Shown: positions 7,230 to 14,621 of the stretch, piece by piece
Layout: each line of letters opens with the position of its first letter
Position numbering within the stretch: position 1 is the stretch's first letter
Assembly: GCA_963929765.1 (NCBI GenBank)
Contig: CAWVKD010000088.1
Coordinates: forward strand, 1-23,227
Direction of reading: 5' to 3'
Source: RGIG529 sp963929765
GTDB taxonomy: Bacteria > Bacillota > Clostridia > Oscillospirales > Oscillospiraceae
DNA: 23,227 nucleotides
Program-made: the position numbers and the translations under genes
The notes under the pieces: generated by a model
The model's database searches: none
Seen by the model: only the letters and a program-made list of their open reading frames with translations
Told to the model about the DNA's origin: nothing

Positions 7230-8435
7230 CTATGATTTGTAATTCAAAAGATGCCCCATACGATTTTGTTTTGTCAAAAGGTAAAAAGCATCGTCTTTGC
7301 CTGCTTCCATCTGGATGGGAATACGCTCAATGATAGAAAGATTGAAAGCAGACAGTCCATCGATTTTTAAAGGATTATTTGTCATCAAACGTAATTCACG
7401 AATCCCCAGATCAGCTAAAATTTGTGAACCAATGGTATAATCCCGCATATCTTCGGGAAATCCCAATTTCAAATTAGCATCTACCGTATCGTATCCCTGG
7501 TCTTGCAGTGCATAGGCACGGATTTTGTTGATGAGGCCAATTCCGCGGCCTTCTTGACGCATGTAGAGCAAAACGCCCCGCCCCTCTTTGGCAATCATCT
7601 TCATAGCTGTATCCAGTTGTTCACCACAATCGCAGCGGGCAGAACCGAAAGTATCTCCAGTGAGACACTCAGAATGGACACGGCAGAGAACAGGTCTTCC
7701 GTCTGCAACATCTCCCATAACAAGGGCAACATGGTGTTCGCCGTTGATTTTATTCACATATCCGCAAATGGTAAATTCACCATATTTAGTGGGCAGTTTT
7801 GCTGTTGCAACGCATTCCACTAATTTTTCTCTTTCTTTACGGTAGCGGATCAGATCGGCTATTGTCCCAATTTTCAGGTTGTGTTTTTCAGCAAATGCCA
7901 GAAGATCAGGGGTTCTTGCCATCATACCATTGTCTTTGATGATTTCACAGCAAAGTCCCACTGGTTTGAGTCCGGCCAGACGCACCAAATCAACGGTAGC
8001 TTCCGTGTGGCCTTCCCGTTCTAATACACCGCCCGGTTTGGCCAGGAGAGGAAACATATGACCAGGACGGCGGAAATCTTCTGGTTTGGCATCATCTTCC
8101 ACGGTTTTCAAAGCGGTAATGGAACGCTCATAAGCGGAGATGCCAGTAGTGGTATCGACATGGTCGATGGAAACGGTAAATGCAGTACAATGGTTGTCGG
8201 TATTGTGAGTACACATCTGAGGTAGCCCTAATTTTTCTACATATTCTGCGGCCATAGGCATACAAATGAGTCCTCTTGCGTGTGCTGCCATGAAATTGAC
8301 ATTTTCTAATGTAGCAAATTGTGCAGCACAGATCACGTCGCCCTCATTTTCACGGTGCTCGTCGTCGATTAAAATAACGTTTTTGCCTGCTTTAATGTCG
8401 TCAATCAGTTCTTGAATTGTGTTGAATTGTGTCAT
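7230..8435 (-). CDS. ribBA: Bifunctional 3,4-dihydroxy-2-butanone 4-phosphate synthase / GTP cyclohydrolase II
   Basis: A 401-residue fusion of the two entry enzymes of riboflavin synthesis. The N-terminal RibB half carries DDEHRENEGDVI (residues 24-35), GLICMP and RPGHMFPLLAKPGGVLERXGHTEA-type sequence around residues 123-146. The RibA half from about residue 205 has zinc ligands C257, C268 and C270 in VHSECLTGDTFGSARCDCGE and the YMRQEGRGIGL motif (291-301). Both active sites look intact, so it should supply both precursors, from ribulose 5-phosphate and from GTP. AAGGAGG precedes the ATG; the spacing to ribE is 18 bp. Confidence 0.98.
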   Translation of the reverse strand: MTQFNTIQELIDDIKAGKNVILIDDEHRENEGDVICAAQFATLENVNFMAAHARGLICMPMAAEYVEKLGLPQMCTHNTDNHCTAFTVSIDHVDTTTGISAYERSITALKTVEDDAKPEDFRRPGHMFPLLAKPGGVLEREGHTEATVDLVRLAGLKPVGLCCEIIKDNGMMARTPDLLAFAEKHNLKIGTIADLIRYRKEREKLVECVATAKLPTKYGEFTICGYVNKINGEHHVALVMGDVADGRPVLCRVHSECLTGDTFGSARCDCGEQLDTAMKMIAKEGRGVLLYMRQEGRGIGLINKIRAYALQDQGYDTVDANLKLGFPEDMRDYTIGSQILADLGIRELRLMTNNPLKIDGLSAFNLSIIERIPIQMEAGKDDAFYLLTKQNRMGHLLNYKS

Positions 8436-8453
8436 GACAAATTTCCTCCTTGG

Positions 8454-9104
8454 TTAACAAAAGCCATGTAACTTTAAAAAATCTTCATCTATTTTTGTCT
8501 CTTTGGAAGGTTCAGAAGGGTGATAGAGTAACTTTTCTGTGTATTTTGCGATCATATCACATTCTAAATTGACTGTATTTCCAGGTTTTTTTTGAAGTAA
8601 AATGGTTTCTGCTCCCGTATGAGGAATGATGGATACAGAGAAATCCTGATCCGTCACAGCAGCAACCGTTAAGCTGACACCGTCAATGGCAATGGAACCC
8701 TTTTCTACAATATAGCGCAGCAGGGAAGGGGGAGTAGCAATCGTGATCCAGACAGCATTGTCTTCCGGTTGGAATTGAACGATGGTACCGGTACCATCGA
8801 TGTGTCCACTAACCAGGTGGCCACCCAGACGGGAAGAGAGAGTGAGTGCACGTTCCAAATTGACTGGACTCCCTGTTTTGAGCTGGCCAAGGGAAGACCG
8901 GCGCAATGTTTCTGCCATGACATCGGCGGTAAAAAAATCGTTCCCTATGCTGGTTACAGTAAGACAAACACCATTGGTAGCAATGCTATCTCCAATTTTA
9001 GTTCCCTGTAATACCGTGTGGGCACCAATGGTAAGAACAGATGATTTGGCCCCTTTCTGTATTTGTTTTACCATCCCCATTTCTTCGATAATGCCAGTAA
9101 ACAT
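8454..9104 (-). CDS. ribE: Riboflavin synthase (alpha subunit)
   Basis: Riboflavin synthase dismutates two 6,7-dimethyl-8-ribityllumazine molecules into riboflavin and the pyrimidine substrate. At 216 residues it is the usual length. It begins with the diagnostic MFTGIIEEMG and has two lumazine-binding beta barrels: ATNGVCLTVTS in the first and AIDGVSLTVAAV in the second, with GGHLVSGHIDGTG between. AAGGAGA lies before the ATG, which is 4 bp after the ribD stop, so coupling to ribD is likely. Confidence 0.98.
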   Translation of the reverse strand: MFTGIIEEMGMVKQIQKGAKSSVLTIGAHTVLQGTKIGDSIATNGVCLTVTSIGNDFFTADVMAETLRRSSLGQLKTGSPVNLERALTLSSRLGGHLVSGHIDGTGTIVQFQPEDNAVWITIATPPSLLRYIVEKGSIAIDGVSLTVAAVTDQDFSVSIIPHTGAETILLQKKPGNTVNLECDMIAKYTEKLLYHPSEPSKETKIDEDFLKLHGFC

Positions 9105-9108
9105 TCGA

Positions 9109-10215
9109 TCATCTCCTTTTTTGGGGATACCCTTCTACAACAATATCTTCACCACATCGGGAAACTGTTGTATTTGTGATGGCAACAGCATCACAAATAT
9201 GGGGAATGCCAACGCCGCCACTCGGCGTTCGGGCTGTTGCACCACCTAACAATTTGGGTGCGATATAAAATCGAATTTTATCGATCAGGTTTTGCTCCAG
9301 CGCGGAAAATGTCAGTGTTGGACCGCCTTCCAATAAAATGCTGTCAATTCCGCGCTTTCCTAATTGTTCCATTAAGAATGTCAGGTCCACATGACCGTTT
9401 TGAGATGGCGTTTCTATGATTTCTACCCCTCGGGAACGAAGGCGTTTTTGTTTCTCCATATCAGTACCCTCTGTGGTAGCAAAAATGGTAGGTGACTCTC
9501 CGTCTAAAACGTGGGCTGTTTCGTCCACTTGGAGATTACTGTCCACAACAATCCGAATGGGATTTTTCCCGCCTGTACGACAAGTTAGATGAGGATTGTC
9601 AGCTTTGACAGTACCGATTCCGACCATAATGCCTGTATAGATCCCACGGAGATGGTGTACTTCCTCTCTGGAGATTTCATTGGAAATCCATTGTGATTCT
9701 CCTGTTACAGTTGCGATTTTTCCGTCCAATGTCATCGCGGTCTTCCACAAAACGAAAGGACGTTTTTCTACAATATATTTTAAAAATACCTCATTTAAAT
9801 GTCGGCTTTCCGCCTCCATAATACCGACATCAACTTGAATGCCTGCTTTTTTCAGCTTTTCAATGCCGCGCCCAGCCACCAAGGGATTGGGGTCCAGCAT
9901 GGCAACGACAACGCGTTTGATTTTTTTCTGGACGATCAGATCGGCACACGGCGGTGTTTTGCCATAGTGGGAGCAGGGTTCCAATGTAACATACATGGTA
10001 GCACCCGCCACATCTTCTTTTGCATCTCGAAATGCATTGACTTCTGCATGAGCCTCACCGCAGACTTCATGAAATCCTTTTCCAATGACGCGGTTGTTTT
10101 GAACAATGACAGCGCCTACCATCGGATTGGGAGCTGTTGTGCCTTCTCCTTGTTTTGCCAGGGAAAGGGCCATTTGCATGTACTGGTGATCTAAACTTTG
10201 TTCTGGAGTTTGCAA
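9109..10215 (-). CDS. ribD: Bifunctional riboflavin biosynthesis deaminase/reductase RibD
   Basis: RibD deaminates and then reduces the GTP-derived pyrimidine (pathway steps two and three). The N-terminal cytidine-deaminase-like domain shows HAEVNAF (H56, E58) and PCSHYGKTPPCADLI (C81, C90), the zinc site; the C-terminal RibD reductase domain shows WKTAMTLDGKIAT, SRGVEIIETP and LLEGGPTL. I choose TTG at 10215, giving 368 residues, because AGAAGGTG (10221-10228) sits 5 nt upstream. An in-frame ATG at 10239 directly abuts the T-run of the riboswitch terminator and has no ribosome binding site. It is the first gene of the rib operon, under FMN control. Confidence 0.95.
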   Translation of the reverse strand: MQTPEQSLDHQYMQMALSLAKQGEGTTAPNPMVGAVIVQNNRVIGKGFHEVCGEAHAEVNAFRDAKEDVAGATMYVTLEPCSHYGKTPPCADLIVQKKIKRVVVAMLDPNPLVAGRGIEKLKKAGIQVDVGIMEAESRHLNEVFLKYIVEKRPFVLWKTAMTLDGKIATVTGESQWISNEISREEVHHLRGIYTGIMVGIGTVKADNPHLTCRTGGKNPIRIVVDSNLQVDETAHVLDGESPTIFATTEGTDMEKQKRLRSRGVEIIETPSQNGHVDLTFLMEQLGKRGIDSILLEGGPTLTFSALEQNLIDKIRFYIAPKLLGGATARTPSGGVGIPHICDAVAITNTTVSRCGEDIVVEGYPQKRR

Positions 10216-10220
10216 ATTAG

Positions 10221-10228
10221 CACCTTCT
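10221..10228 (-). promoter_or_regulatory. Ribosome binding site that sets a TTG start for ribD
   Basis: AGAAGGTG on the minus strand differs from AGGAGGTG at one base and is followed by 5 nt (CTAAT) and TTG. It supports starting ribD at 10215 rather than at the ATG in the terminator tail. Confidence 0.65.
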
Positions 10229-10239
10229 TTCAAAAGCAT

Positions 10240-10279
10240 AAAAAAATCGTAACATACGCTTCTCCAGGTATGTTACGAT
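10240..10279 (-). terminator. Riboswitch-controlled terminator in front of ribD
   Basis: Arms 10268-10279 and 10246-10257 form a 12-bp stem (ATCGTAACATAC with its exact complement) around a 10-nt loop, followed on the minus strand by a T7 run at 10240-10246. Lying between the FMN aptamer and ribD, it is the probable OFF structure formed when FMN is bound. Confidence 0.88.
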
Positions 10280-10315
10280 CGTTATCGATTCCATGATCTG
10301 ACCATTTCATTAATT

Positions 10316-10342
10316 CTTAAAAAGGCATACAAAAAATATGCC
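10316..10342 (-). terminator. Weak upstream hairpin with U-tract in the rib leader
   Basis: GGCATA (10337-10342 on the minus strand, complementary to 10324-10329) forms a 6-bp stem with a 7-nt loop and is followed by TTTTTAAG. It could be a second, weaker terminator or part of the antiterminator; flanking CATTTCA and TGAAATG can also pair around it. Confidence 0.4.
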
Positions 10343-10357
10343 ATTGAAATGACCATT

Positions 10358-10468
10358 CTCTTCTTTCATCCAGACTATCACTGTCGGCTTCGGAGTTTCA
10401 CCGAATCATGCCTTTCGGCTCGTGGGCTATACCACCGGTGGGGACTTACACCCCGCCCTGAAGATATC
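10358..10468 (-). ncRNA. FMN riboswitch (RFN element)
   Basis: Reading the minus strand, the conserved blocks of the RFN aptamer are all present in order: ATCTTCAGGGCGGGGTG, CCCCACCGGTGGT, AGCCCACGAGCC, GGTGAAACTCCGAAGCCGACAGT and TAGTCTGGATGAAAGAAGA. It binds flavin mononucleotide. A promoter lies directly upstream (10500-10528) and a terminator downstream (10240-10279), so the arrangement is for transcriptional repression of ribD-ribE-ribBA-ribH-HAD when FMN is plentiful. Confidence 0.97.
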
Positions 10469-10499
10469 CATGTAAAATTGTTCTTGTACTCTAACTCGC

Positions 10500-10528
10500 A
10501 TCATAGCACACTCTATCTAGAATTGCAA
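10500..10528 (-). promoter_or_regulatory. Promoter of the riboflavin operon
   Basis: On the minus strand TTGCAA (10523-10528) and TATGAT (10500-10505) are 17 bp apart and end about 30 bp before the first conserved helix of the FMN riboswitch, the expected distance. Confidence 0.75.
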
Positions 10529-10537
10529 GTATAATTT

Positions 10538-10571
10538 AAAAAAATCCAGAAGTGGAATATTCCACTTCTGG
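10538..10571 (-). terminator. Terminator of the acetate transporter gene
   Basis: Positions 10546-10571 are a perfect 26-bp palindrome (13-bp arms CCAGAAGTGGAAT and ATTCCACTTCTGG), followed on the minus strand by one A and a T7 run. It lies 7 bp after the satP stop and just upstream of the rib promoter. Confidence 0.88.
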
Positions 10572-10578
10572 AAAAACA

Positions 10579-11148
10579 TTAGTTTTCTTTTAAAACCTGT
10601 GCCAATCCAGCGTAAATAGCGCTTGCACCACAGAGAATGCCAATTACACCGGCAACAATACCTAAAACGGCATTGCCTGTAAACTGCGTCAATGCCAGGA
10701 ACAGGAAAAGCAGGGTTAGAGAACCAAATACCATTTGAGAAGGACGGTCATGCTTCAATGTTGCAATAAACATAAAAAAGGTAAAAATACACCACATGAT
10801 CATGTAACATCCCATAGCGATTGCATTTGGTGCCTCAACAGAGAAAGGATTGGCCCAAATCAAGACCAATGACCACCAGAATAAACCATAGGATGTGAGG
10901 GCAGTTGCACCGAAGGTGTTTCCTTTTTTAAATTCCATAATACCTACAATAATTTGGGCAAGACCGCCATAAGCAAATCCCATTGCCAAAATCATAACAT
11001 TCAAAGGGAAAAGACCCACGTTATGTAGATTGAGGAGGACCGTGGTAACACCGAAACCAAGCAGTCCTAAAGGACTGGGATTTGCAATCGGGTCTTTGAT
11101 GTGAACAGTGGTTTCGCTGGTTGCAGGGGTTTCTGAAAGTGTGTTCAT
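10579..11148 (-). CDS. satP: Acetate uptake transporter (SatP/GPR1-FUN34-YaaH family)
   Basis: A 189-residue integral membrane protein that moves acetate or succinate across the cytoplasmic membrane with protons. After a polar N-terminus of about 25 residues comes the family signature NPSPLGLLGFGVTTVLLNLHN, then about six hydrophobic segments including ILAMGFAYGGLAQIIVGIMEF, SYGLFWWSLVLIWANPF and a C-terminal FTGNAVLGIVAGVIGILCGASAIYAGLA. Length and topology match the family. AAGGAGA lies before the ATG. It is monocistronic between two terminators. Ammonium/acetate outward movement protein is the yeast relative's role; direction here is not known. Confidence 0.93.
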   Translation of the reverse strand: MNTLSETPATSETTVHIKDPIANPSPLGLLGFGVTTVLLNLHNVGLFPLNVMILAMGFAYGGLAQIIVGIMEFKKGNTFGATALTSYGLFWWSLVLIWANPFSVEAPNAIAMGCYMIMWCIFTFFMFIATLKHDRPSQMVFGSLTLLFLFLALTQFTGNAVLGIVAGVIGILCGASAIYAGLAQVLKEN

Positions 11149-11233
11149 TTTTATTATCCATCTCCTTGTTCCATTCGGCCCAAAAGCCGAAAATTATGAT
11201 CTGCCTGTCATCCTTATTAGACAAGCGGTTCAC

Positions 11234-11242
11234 ATTATAACA
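11234..11242 (-). promoter_or_regulatory. Possible extended -10 promoter for satP
   Basis: TGTTATAAT on the minus strand is an extended -10 (TGN followed by a perfect TATAAT), about 85 bp before the start. No good -35 is visible (CTGCAT at 17 bp). The leader between it and the gene holds a small TTCGGC/GCCGAA hairpin at about 11173-11190. Otherwise I see nothing in 11149-11360. Confidence 0.4.
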
Positions 11243-11355
11243 AAGAGAAATGGTAGATGCAGCGGGACCAGTAAAAATAGAGGAAGAATTTGTCTTTTTT
11301 TGAAAAAGAAACATCAATCAAAGAGATTGCAGGCAAATTTTTGGAAAGATTTATC

Positions 11356-11403
11356 AAGAAAAAATGCAGCGAAGCATTCCATTCCTTCGCTGCATTTTCC
11401 TTT
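11356..11403. terminator. Bidirectional terminator after moaE-like gene
   Basis: A 13-bp stem pairs 11361-11373 (AAAATGCAGCGAA) with 11386-11398 around a 12-nt loop. T-rich sequence follows on both strands (TTTTTCTTG on the minus, TTTTCCTTTTTA on the plus). It serves the minus-strand gene ending at 11434. Confidence 0.85.
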
Positions 11404-11433
11404 TTATAGTGTTTTTTATGATAGTGGATGCTG

Positions 11434-11841
11434 TCAATTAAAACATTCGGTTTCTGTGACACATTCTGTTTTGATTTTTCCCACTAGGGTCTGTAAGGCA
11501 TCTACAACATTGGGTCTGATATCACCACCGATTAAAACGTACATAATGTCATCACCAACATTCAAGTGCCCTTCATTAAGCCAGACTTTTATGTAATAGA
11601 TACCTTTCATTTGATACGCTTCTGCAATTGCCGCTTCTACTTTTTCAGCGTCATACGAAAAGTCCATGCCTGTAATGGGAGCCGTATCTTCTTTTCCAAG
11701 TCGCACTTTTGCTTTGGCGGATTCTCGAACAACGCCATTATGCACCAAAAACATACCAATATTTGCCATGGCTGAACTTTTTTTAGCCTCTTTCAGCCAC
11801 TCATCCATGGATGGAGAGGGCTTTTTTGCTTTTGTTTCCAT
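11434..11841 (-). CDS. Divergent MoaE-like molybdopterin synthase catalytic subunit
   Basis: A 135-residue protein that resembles MoaE, which with MoaD transfers sulfur to cyclic pyranopterin to make molybdopterin. Matching elements are IGMFLVHNGVVRESAKAKV (compare VGTVR), MDFSYDAEKVEAAIAEAY, IYYIKVWLNEGHLNVGDDIMYVLIGG and DIRPNVVDALQTLVGKIKTE. The usual MoaE tail KxxAPxWKxE is not conserved: one lysine (GKIK) is kept but the second catalytic lysine position is missing. I start at 11841, preceded by AGAGGCG; the upstream extension has no family sequence. No moaD is adjacent. It is monocistronic, with its own promoter and terminator. MoaE-family assignment is fairly sure; activity is not. Confidence 0.8.
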   Translation of the reverse strand: METKAKKPSPSMDEWLKEAKKSSAMANIGMFLVHNGVVRESAKAKVRLGKEDTAPITGMDFSYDAEKVEAAIAEAYQMKGIYYIKVWLNEGHLNVGDDIMYVLIGGDIRPNVVDALQTLVGKIKTECVTETECFN

Positions 11842-11935
11842 ATTCACGCCTCTTTTCTTTTGAAAATGTTGATCCATCAGGATTGTAACATGTGTGATCC
11901 TATATGCGCAAAACACAAAGAATGAAACCATATCT

Positions 11936-11963
11936 ATTATATCGATTCTATATTACATTGCAA
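11936..11963 (-). promoter_or_regulatory. Promoter of the moaE-like gene
   Basis: TTGCAA (11958-11963) and a perfect TATAAT (11936-11941) on the minus strand are 16 bp apart, about 95 bp before the start codon. Nothing else is recognisable in 11842-12058. Confidence 0.7.
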
Positions 11964-12058
11964 GAGAAAGGTGATTTGTTGGTTTATTTTAAATGGTTTT
12001 GAATGGGGGATATCAGACCGTCATGCCATATCTTTATGATTTCTTATGGTTATATTTT

Positions 12059-12526
12059 TTAATGTTCTTTACATGACCATTCAGTTACTTCCAGTTTTAG
12101 TACTGTTGCCATAGAAATCAGTTCCTGTTCAAAGTCCCAATCGTTTTTTGAGGTATAATGTGACATAATTTGATTGAATCCGTGTATTTTTCCCGCCTCA
12201 TCTTCTATGCGATGTAAAATACCTTTGCCCATAATACATTGATACCGATAGGAATATTGGCAGGCTTCCATTCCTTCTACAAGGACATGTTTTGTGTCCA
12301 TTTCAAAACTGACCTTTTTTTGGCGCTGAAGCAGGTCTATCTTTTTGCCTTCGCTGGCACTGTGAAAATAGAGGTTTAGCGATCCATCGAGCACTTCGTA
12401 TCCAAAATTGACAGGAACAATATATGCGCTGTCTGTATCAATCAATCCAATTCTACAGCAATCGCAGGACTTTAAAATGTGCAGCATAGTTTCAAACTCT
12501 TTGATTTCTCTATCTTTTCGCCTCAT
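12059..12526 (-). CDS. Pyridoxamine 5'-phosphate oxidase-fold protein, NimA-like
   Basis: A 155-residue flavin-binding split-barrel protein of the NimA/5-nitroimidazole-reductase-like type. The start MRRKDREIKEF, CRIGLIDTDSAYIVPVNFGYE, LNLYFHSASEGKKIDLLQRQKKVSFEMD and YRYQCIMGKGILHRIED are typical: a short helix, two barrel strands, the HSA-xGxK phosphate-binding segment and a further strand. Members bind FMN, haem or F420-like cofactors, so the true cofactor and substrate cannot be told. I start at 12526, where GGGAG is spaced 9 nt upstream. It follows trpA by 108 bp with no clear terminator between, so read-through from the trp operon is possible. It does not by itself show drug resistance. 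Confidence 0.85.
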   Translation of the reverse strand: MRRKDREIKEFETMLHILKSCDCCRIGLIDTDSAYIVPVNFGYEVLDGSLNLYFHSASEGKKIDLLQRQKKVSFEMDTKHVLVEGMEACQYSYRYQCIMGKGILHRIEDEAGKIHGFNQIMSHYTSKNDWDFEQELISMATVLKLEVTEWSCKEH

Positions 12527-12634
12527 AACATCTTTCTCCCAATGGATTATCATTTCAAATCTTTTTTATATTACCTTAGAGGTTTTCCGTATTTATACTT
12601 CTCTTTTGCATGATACACTGGATGAAGGCAAGAA

Positions 12635-13438
12635 TCAAGACCTGATCTCCTTTCTCATGCCCGATGAAGATAGTATAGCATTTTTCATCGATTTGATATA
12701 AGCTCCAATATAGTTGGGGGCATATTTTCCGTATTTTTCCAAAAATTTAATAATAGCAGAACCAACAATAGCACCATCCGATAGGGCAGCCATATGATGT
12801 GCCTGTTCAGGGGTGGAGATACCGAAACCAATTGCGCATGGAACATGAGCGTATTGACGGACGACCTGGACAATGGATGATAAGTCGGTTTTGATTTCAT
12901 CTCTTGTTCCAGTAACACCTAGGCTTGAGACAATATATATAAAGCCTTCCGCTTCTTTTGCAATCATTGCAATGCGATTTTCTGAGGTGGGAGCGATCAT
13001 GGATATCAAATCCACTTTATACTTATGGCACAGTGGTAAAAATTCTTCTTTTTCTTCAAAGGGTAAATCAGGGAGGATAAGGCCATCAATCCCTATATCT
13101 TTGCAGGTTGCGATGAAAGCTTCCGCCCCATAGGAAAAGATCACATTGGTATATGTCATAAAGACCATGGGAATGTGTACATCACGTCGAAGTTCCTTGA
13201 CAAAGGTGAAGATTTGATCCGTCGTTATCCCGCCATTTAAAGCCCTCACATTCGCATTTTGGATAACAGGCCCTTCTGCTGTAGGGTCCGAGAAAGGAAT
13301 GCCGAGTTCGATCAGGTCAGCGCCATTTTCTACAGCTGAACGGACAGCAGCTGCAGTGGTTTCAAGATCAGGATCACCACAGGTAAAAAAAGGGATAAAT
13401 GCTTTCCCTTTTGCAAAAGCAGCTTTGATATTACTCAT
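12635..13438 (-). CDS. trpA: Tryptophan synthase alpha subunit
   Basis: TrpA cleaves indole-3-glycerol phosphate to indole and glyceraldehyde 3-phosphate and passes indole to TrpB through a tunnel. The 267-residue TIM barrel shows FFTCGDPD, the catalytic E44 in IELGIPFSDP, GLILPDLPFEE, SLGVTGTRDE and GFGISTPEQ. The second catalytic acid, an aspartate in most TrpA proteins (PLADGP), is glutamate here (PTAEGP, E55), which keeps the charge. I start at 13438, overlapping trpB by 8 nt after GAGGAGAG. It is the last gene of the trp operon; no convincing terminator hairpin is seen in 12527-12634. Confidence 0.97.
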   Translation of the reverse strand: MSNIKAAFAKGKAFIPFFTCGDPDLETTAAAVRSAVENGADLIELGIPFSDPTAEGPVIQNANVRALNGGITTDQIFTFVKELRRDVHIPMVFMTYTNVIFSYGAEAFIATCKDIGIDGLILPDLPFEEKEEFLPLCHKYKVDLISMIAPTSENRIAMIAKEAEGFIYIVSSLGVTGTRDEIKTDLSSIVQVVRQYAHVPCAIGFGISTPEQAHHMAALSDGAIVGSAIIKFLEKYGKYAPNYIGAYIKSMKNAILSSSGMRKEIRS

Positions 13439-14621
13439 AGATATTCTCTCCTCTGTATCGTGCAATGGCGGCACAATCTTTATCGCCTCTGCCGGATATG
13501 GTAATCACAACGATTTGATCTTTTTCCATTGTCGGTGCGATTTTCATGGCATATGCAACAGCATGTGCCGACTCAATGGCTGGTATGATCCCTTCCGTTT
13601 TTGCTAAATATTCAAACGCACAGACTGCCTCATCATCGGTGATAGGGACGTATTTTGCCCTGCCAATATCGTGTAAATAGGCGTGTTCTGGTCCAATGCC
13701 GGGGTAGTCAAGGCCGGCGGAAATAGAGTAGACAGGAGCAATCTGGCCGTCATGATTCTGGCAGAAGTAGGACTTCATTCCATGGAAAATACCAATTCTT
13801 CCAGTGTTGATGGTTGCTGCAGTTTCAGGGGTATGGATGCCTCTGCCTGCAGCTTCGCAGCCAATTAGCTGTACACTCTCATCTTCCATGAAGTGATAAA
13901 AACTGCCAATGGCATTGGAGCCGCCACCAACACATGCAATAACCATATCAGGTAATTTCCCCTCTATTTGAAGTGACTGCTCTTTGATTTCCTTGGAGAT
14001 CACGGCCTGAAAATCACGGACAATAGTTGGAAATGGATGAGGACCCATGACCGAACCAAGGCAGTAATGGGTATCGCTGATTCGAGAAGTCCATTCCCGC
14101 ATTGCTTCTGACACTGCATCTTTGAGCGTTGCTGTGCCCGTCTTTACAGAGATTACTTTTGCGCCAAGTAGCCCCATGCGATACACATTGAGAGCTTGAC
14201 GAATTGTATCCTCTTCTCCCATAAAGACAACGCATTCCATTCCCATAAGAGCAGCAGCAGTTGCAGTAGCAACACCATGTTGACCAGCTCCAGTTTCGGC
14301 AATCAGGCGTGTCTTTCCCATTTTTTTTGCAAGCAGTGCCTGACCAAGTACATTGTTGATCTTGTGTGCACCGGTATGGTTCAAATCCTCACGTTTCAAA
14401 TAGATCTTGGCTCCACCTAAGGCTTTTGTCATTTTTTCGGCGTAATAGAGTCGGGATGGTCTGCCTGCATATTCATTTAAAAGCTTGGTGAGCTCTTTAT
14501 GAAATAGGGGGTCGTTTCGATAATGGTTGTATGCGTTCTCCAGTTCGATCACTGCATTCATCAATGTTTCAGGGATATATTGACCGCCATAAATACCGAA
14601 GCGCCCGTTTTGATTCGTCAT
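13431..14621 (-). CDS. trpB: Tryptophan synthase beta subunit
   Basis: The PLP enzyme joins indole and serine to make tryptophan. At 396 residues it is standard length and of the TrpB1 type that pairs with TrpA. The PLP lysine is K87 in HTGAHKINN, followed by GAGQHGVATATAAAL, the phosphate-binding GGGSNAIGSF, and GRGDKD near the C-terminus. The start overlaps the trpF stop as ATGA, and the end overlaps trpA by 8 nt, so the two subunits are translated in step. Confidence 0.98.
   Translation of the reverse strand: MTNQNGRFGIYGGQYIPETLMNAVIELENAYNHYRNDPLFHKELTKLLNEYAGRPSRLYYAEKMTKALGGAKIYLKREDLNHTGAHKINNVLGQALLAKKMGKTRLIAETGAGQHGVATATAAALMGMECVVFMGEEDTIRQALNVYRMGLLGAKVISVKTGTATLKDAVSEAMREWTSRISDTHYCLGSVMGPHPFPTIVRDFQAVISKEIKEQSLQIEGKLPDMVIACVGGGSNAIGSFYHFMEDESVQLIGCEAAGRGIHTPETAATINTGRIGIFHGMKSYFCQNHDGQIAPVYSISAGLDYPGIGPEHAYLHDIGRAKYVPITDDEAVCAFEYLAKTEGIIPAIESAHAVAYAMKIAPTMEKDQIVVITISGRGDKDCAAIARYRGENIYE

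Noticed and set aside
10216..10239. Eight extra N-terminal codons of ribD from the ATG at 10239
   Set aside because: No ribosome binding site precedes this ATG, it abuts a terminator T-run, and RibD homology starts later.
11225..11245. A catabolite-response (cre) site near the satP promoter
   Set aside because: The sequence TGTGAACCGCTTGTC departs from the cre consensus at several positions in every alignment I tried.
12059..12526. A nitroimidazole resistance determinant
   Set aside because: NimA-like proteins are widespread flavin-fold proteins; nothing here, such as an insertion-sequence promoter, suggests a resistance role.
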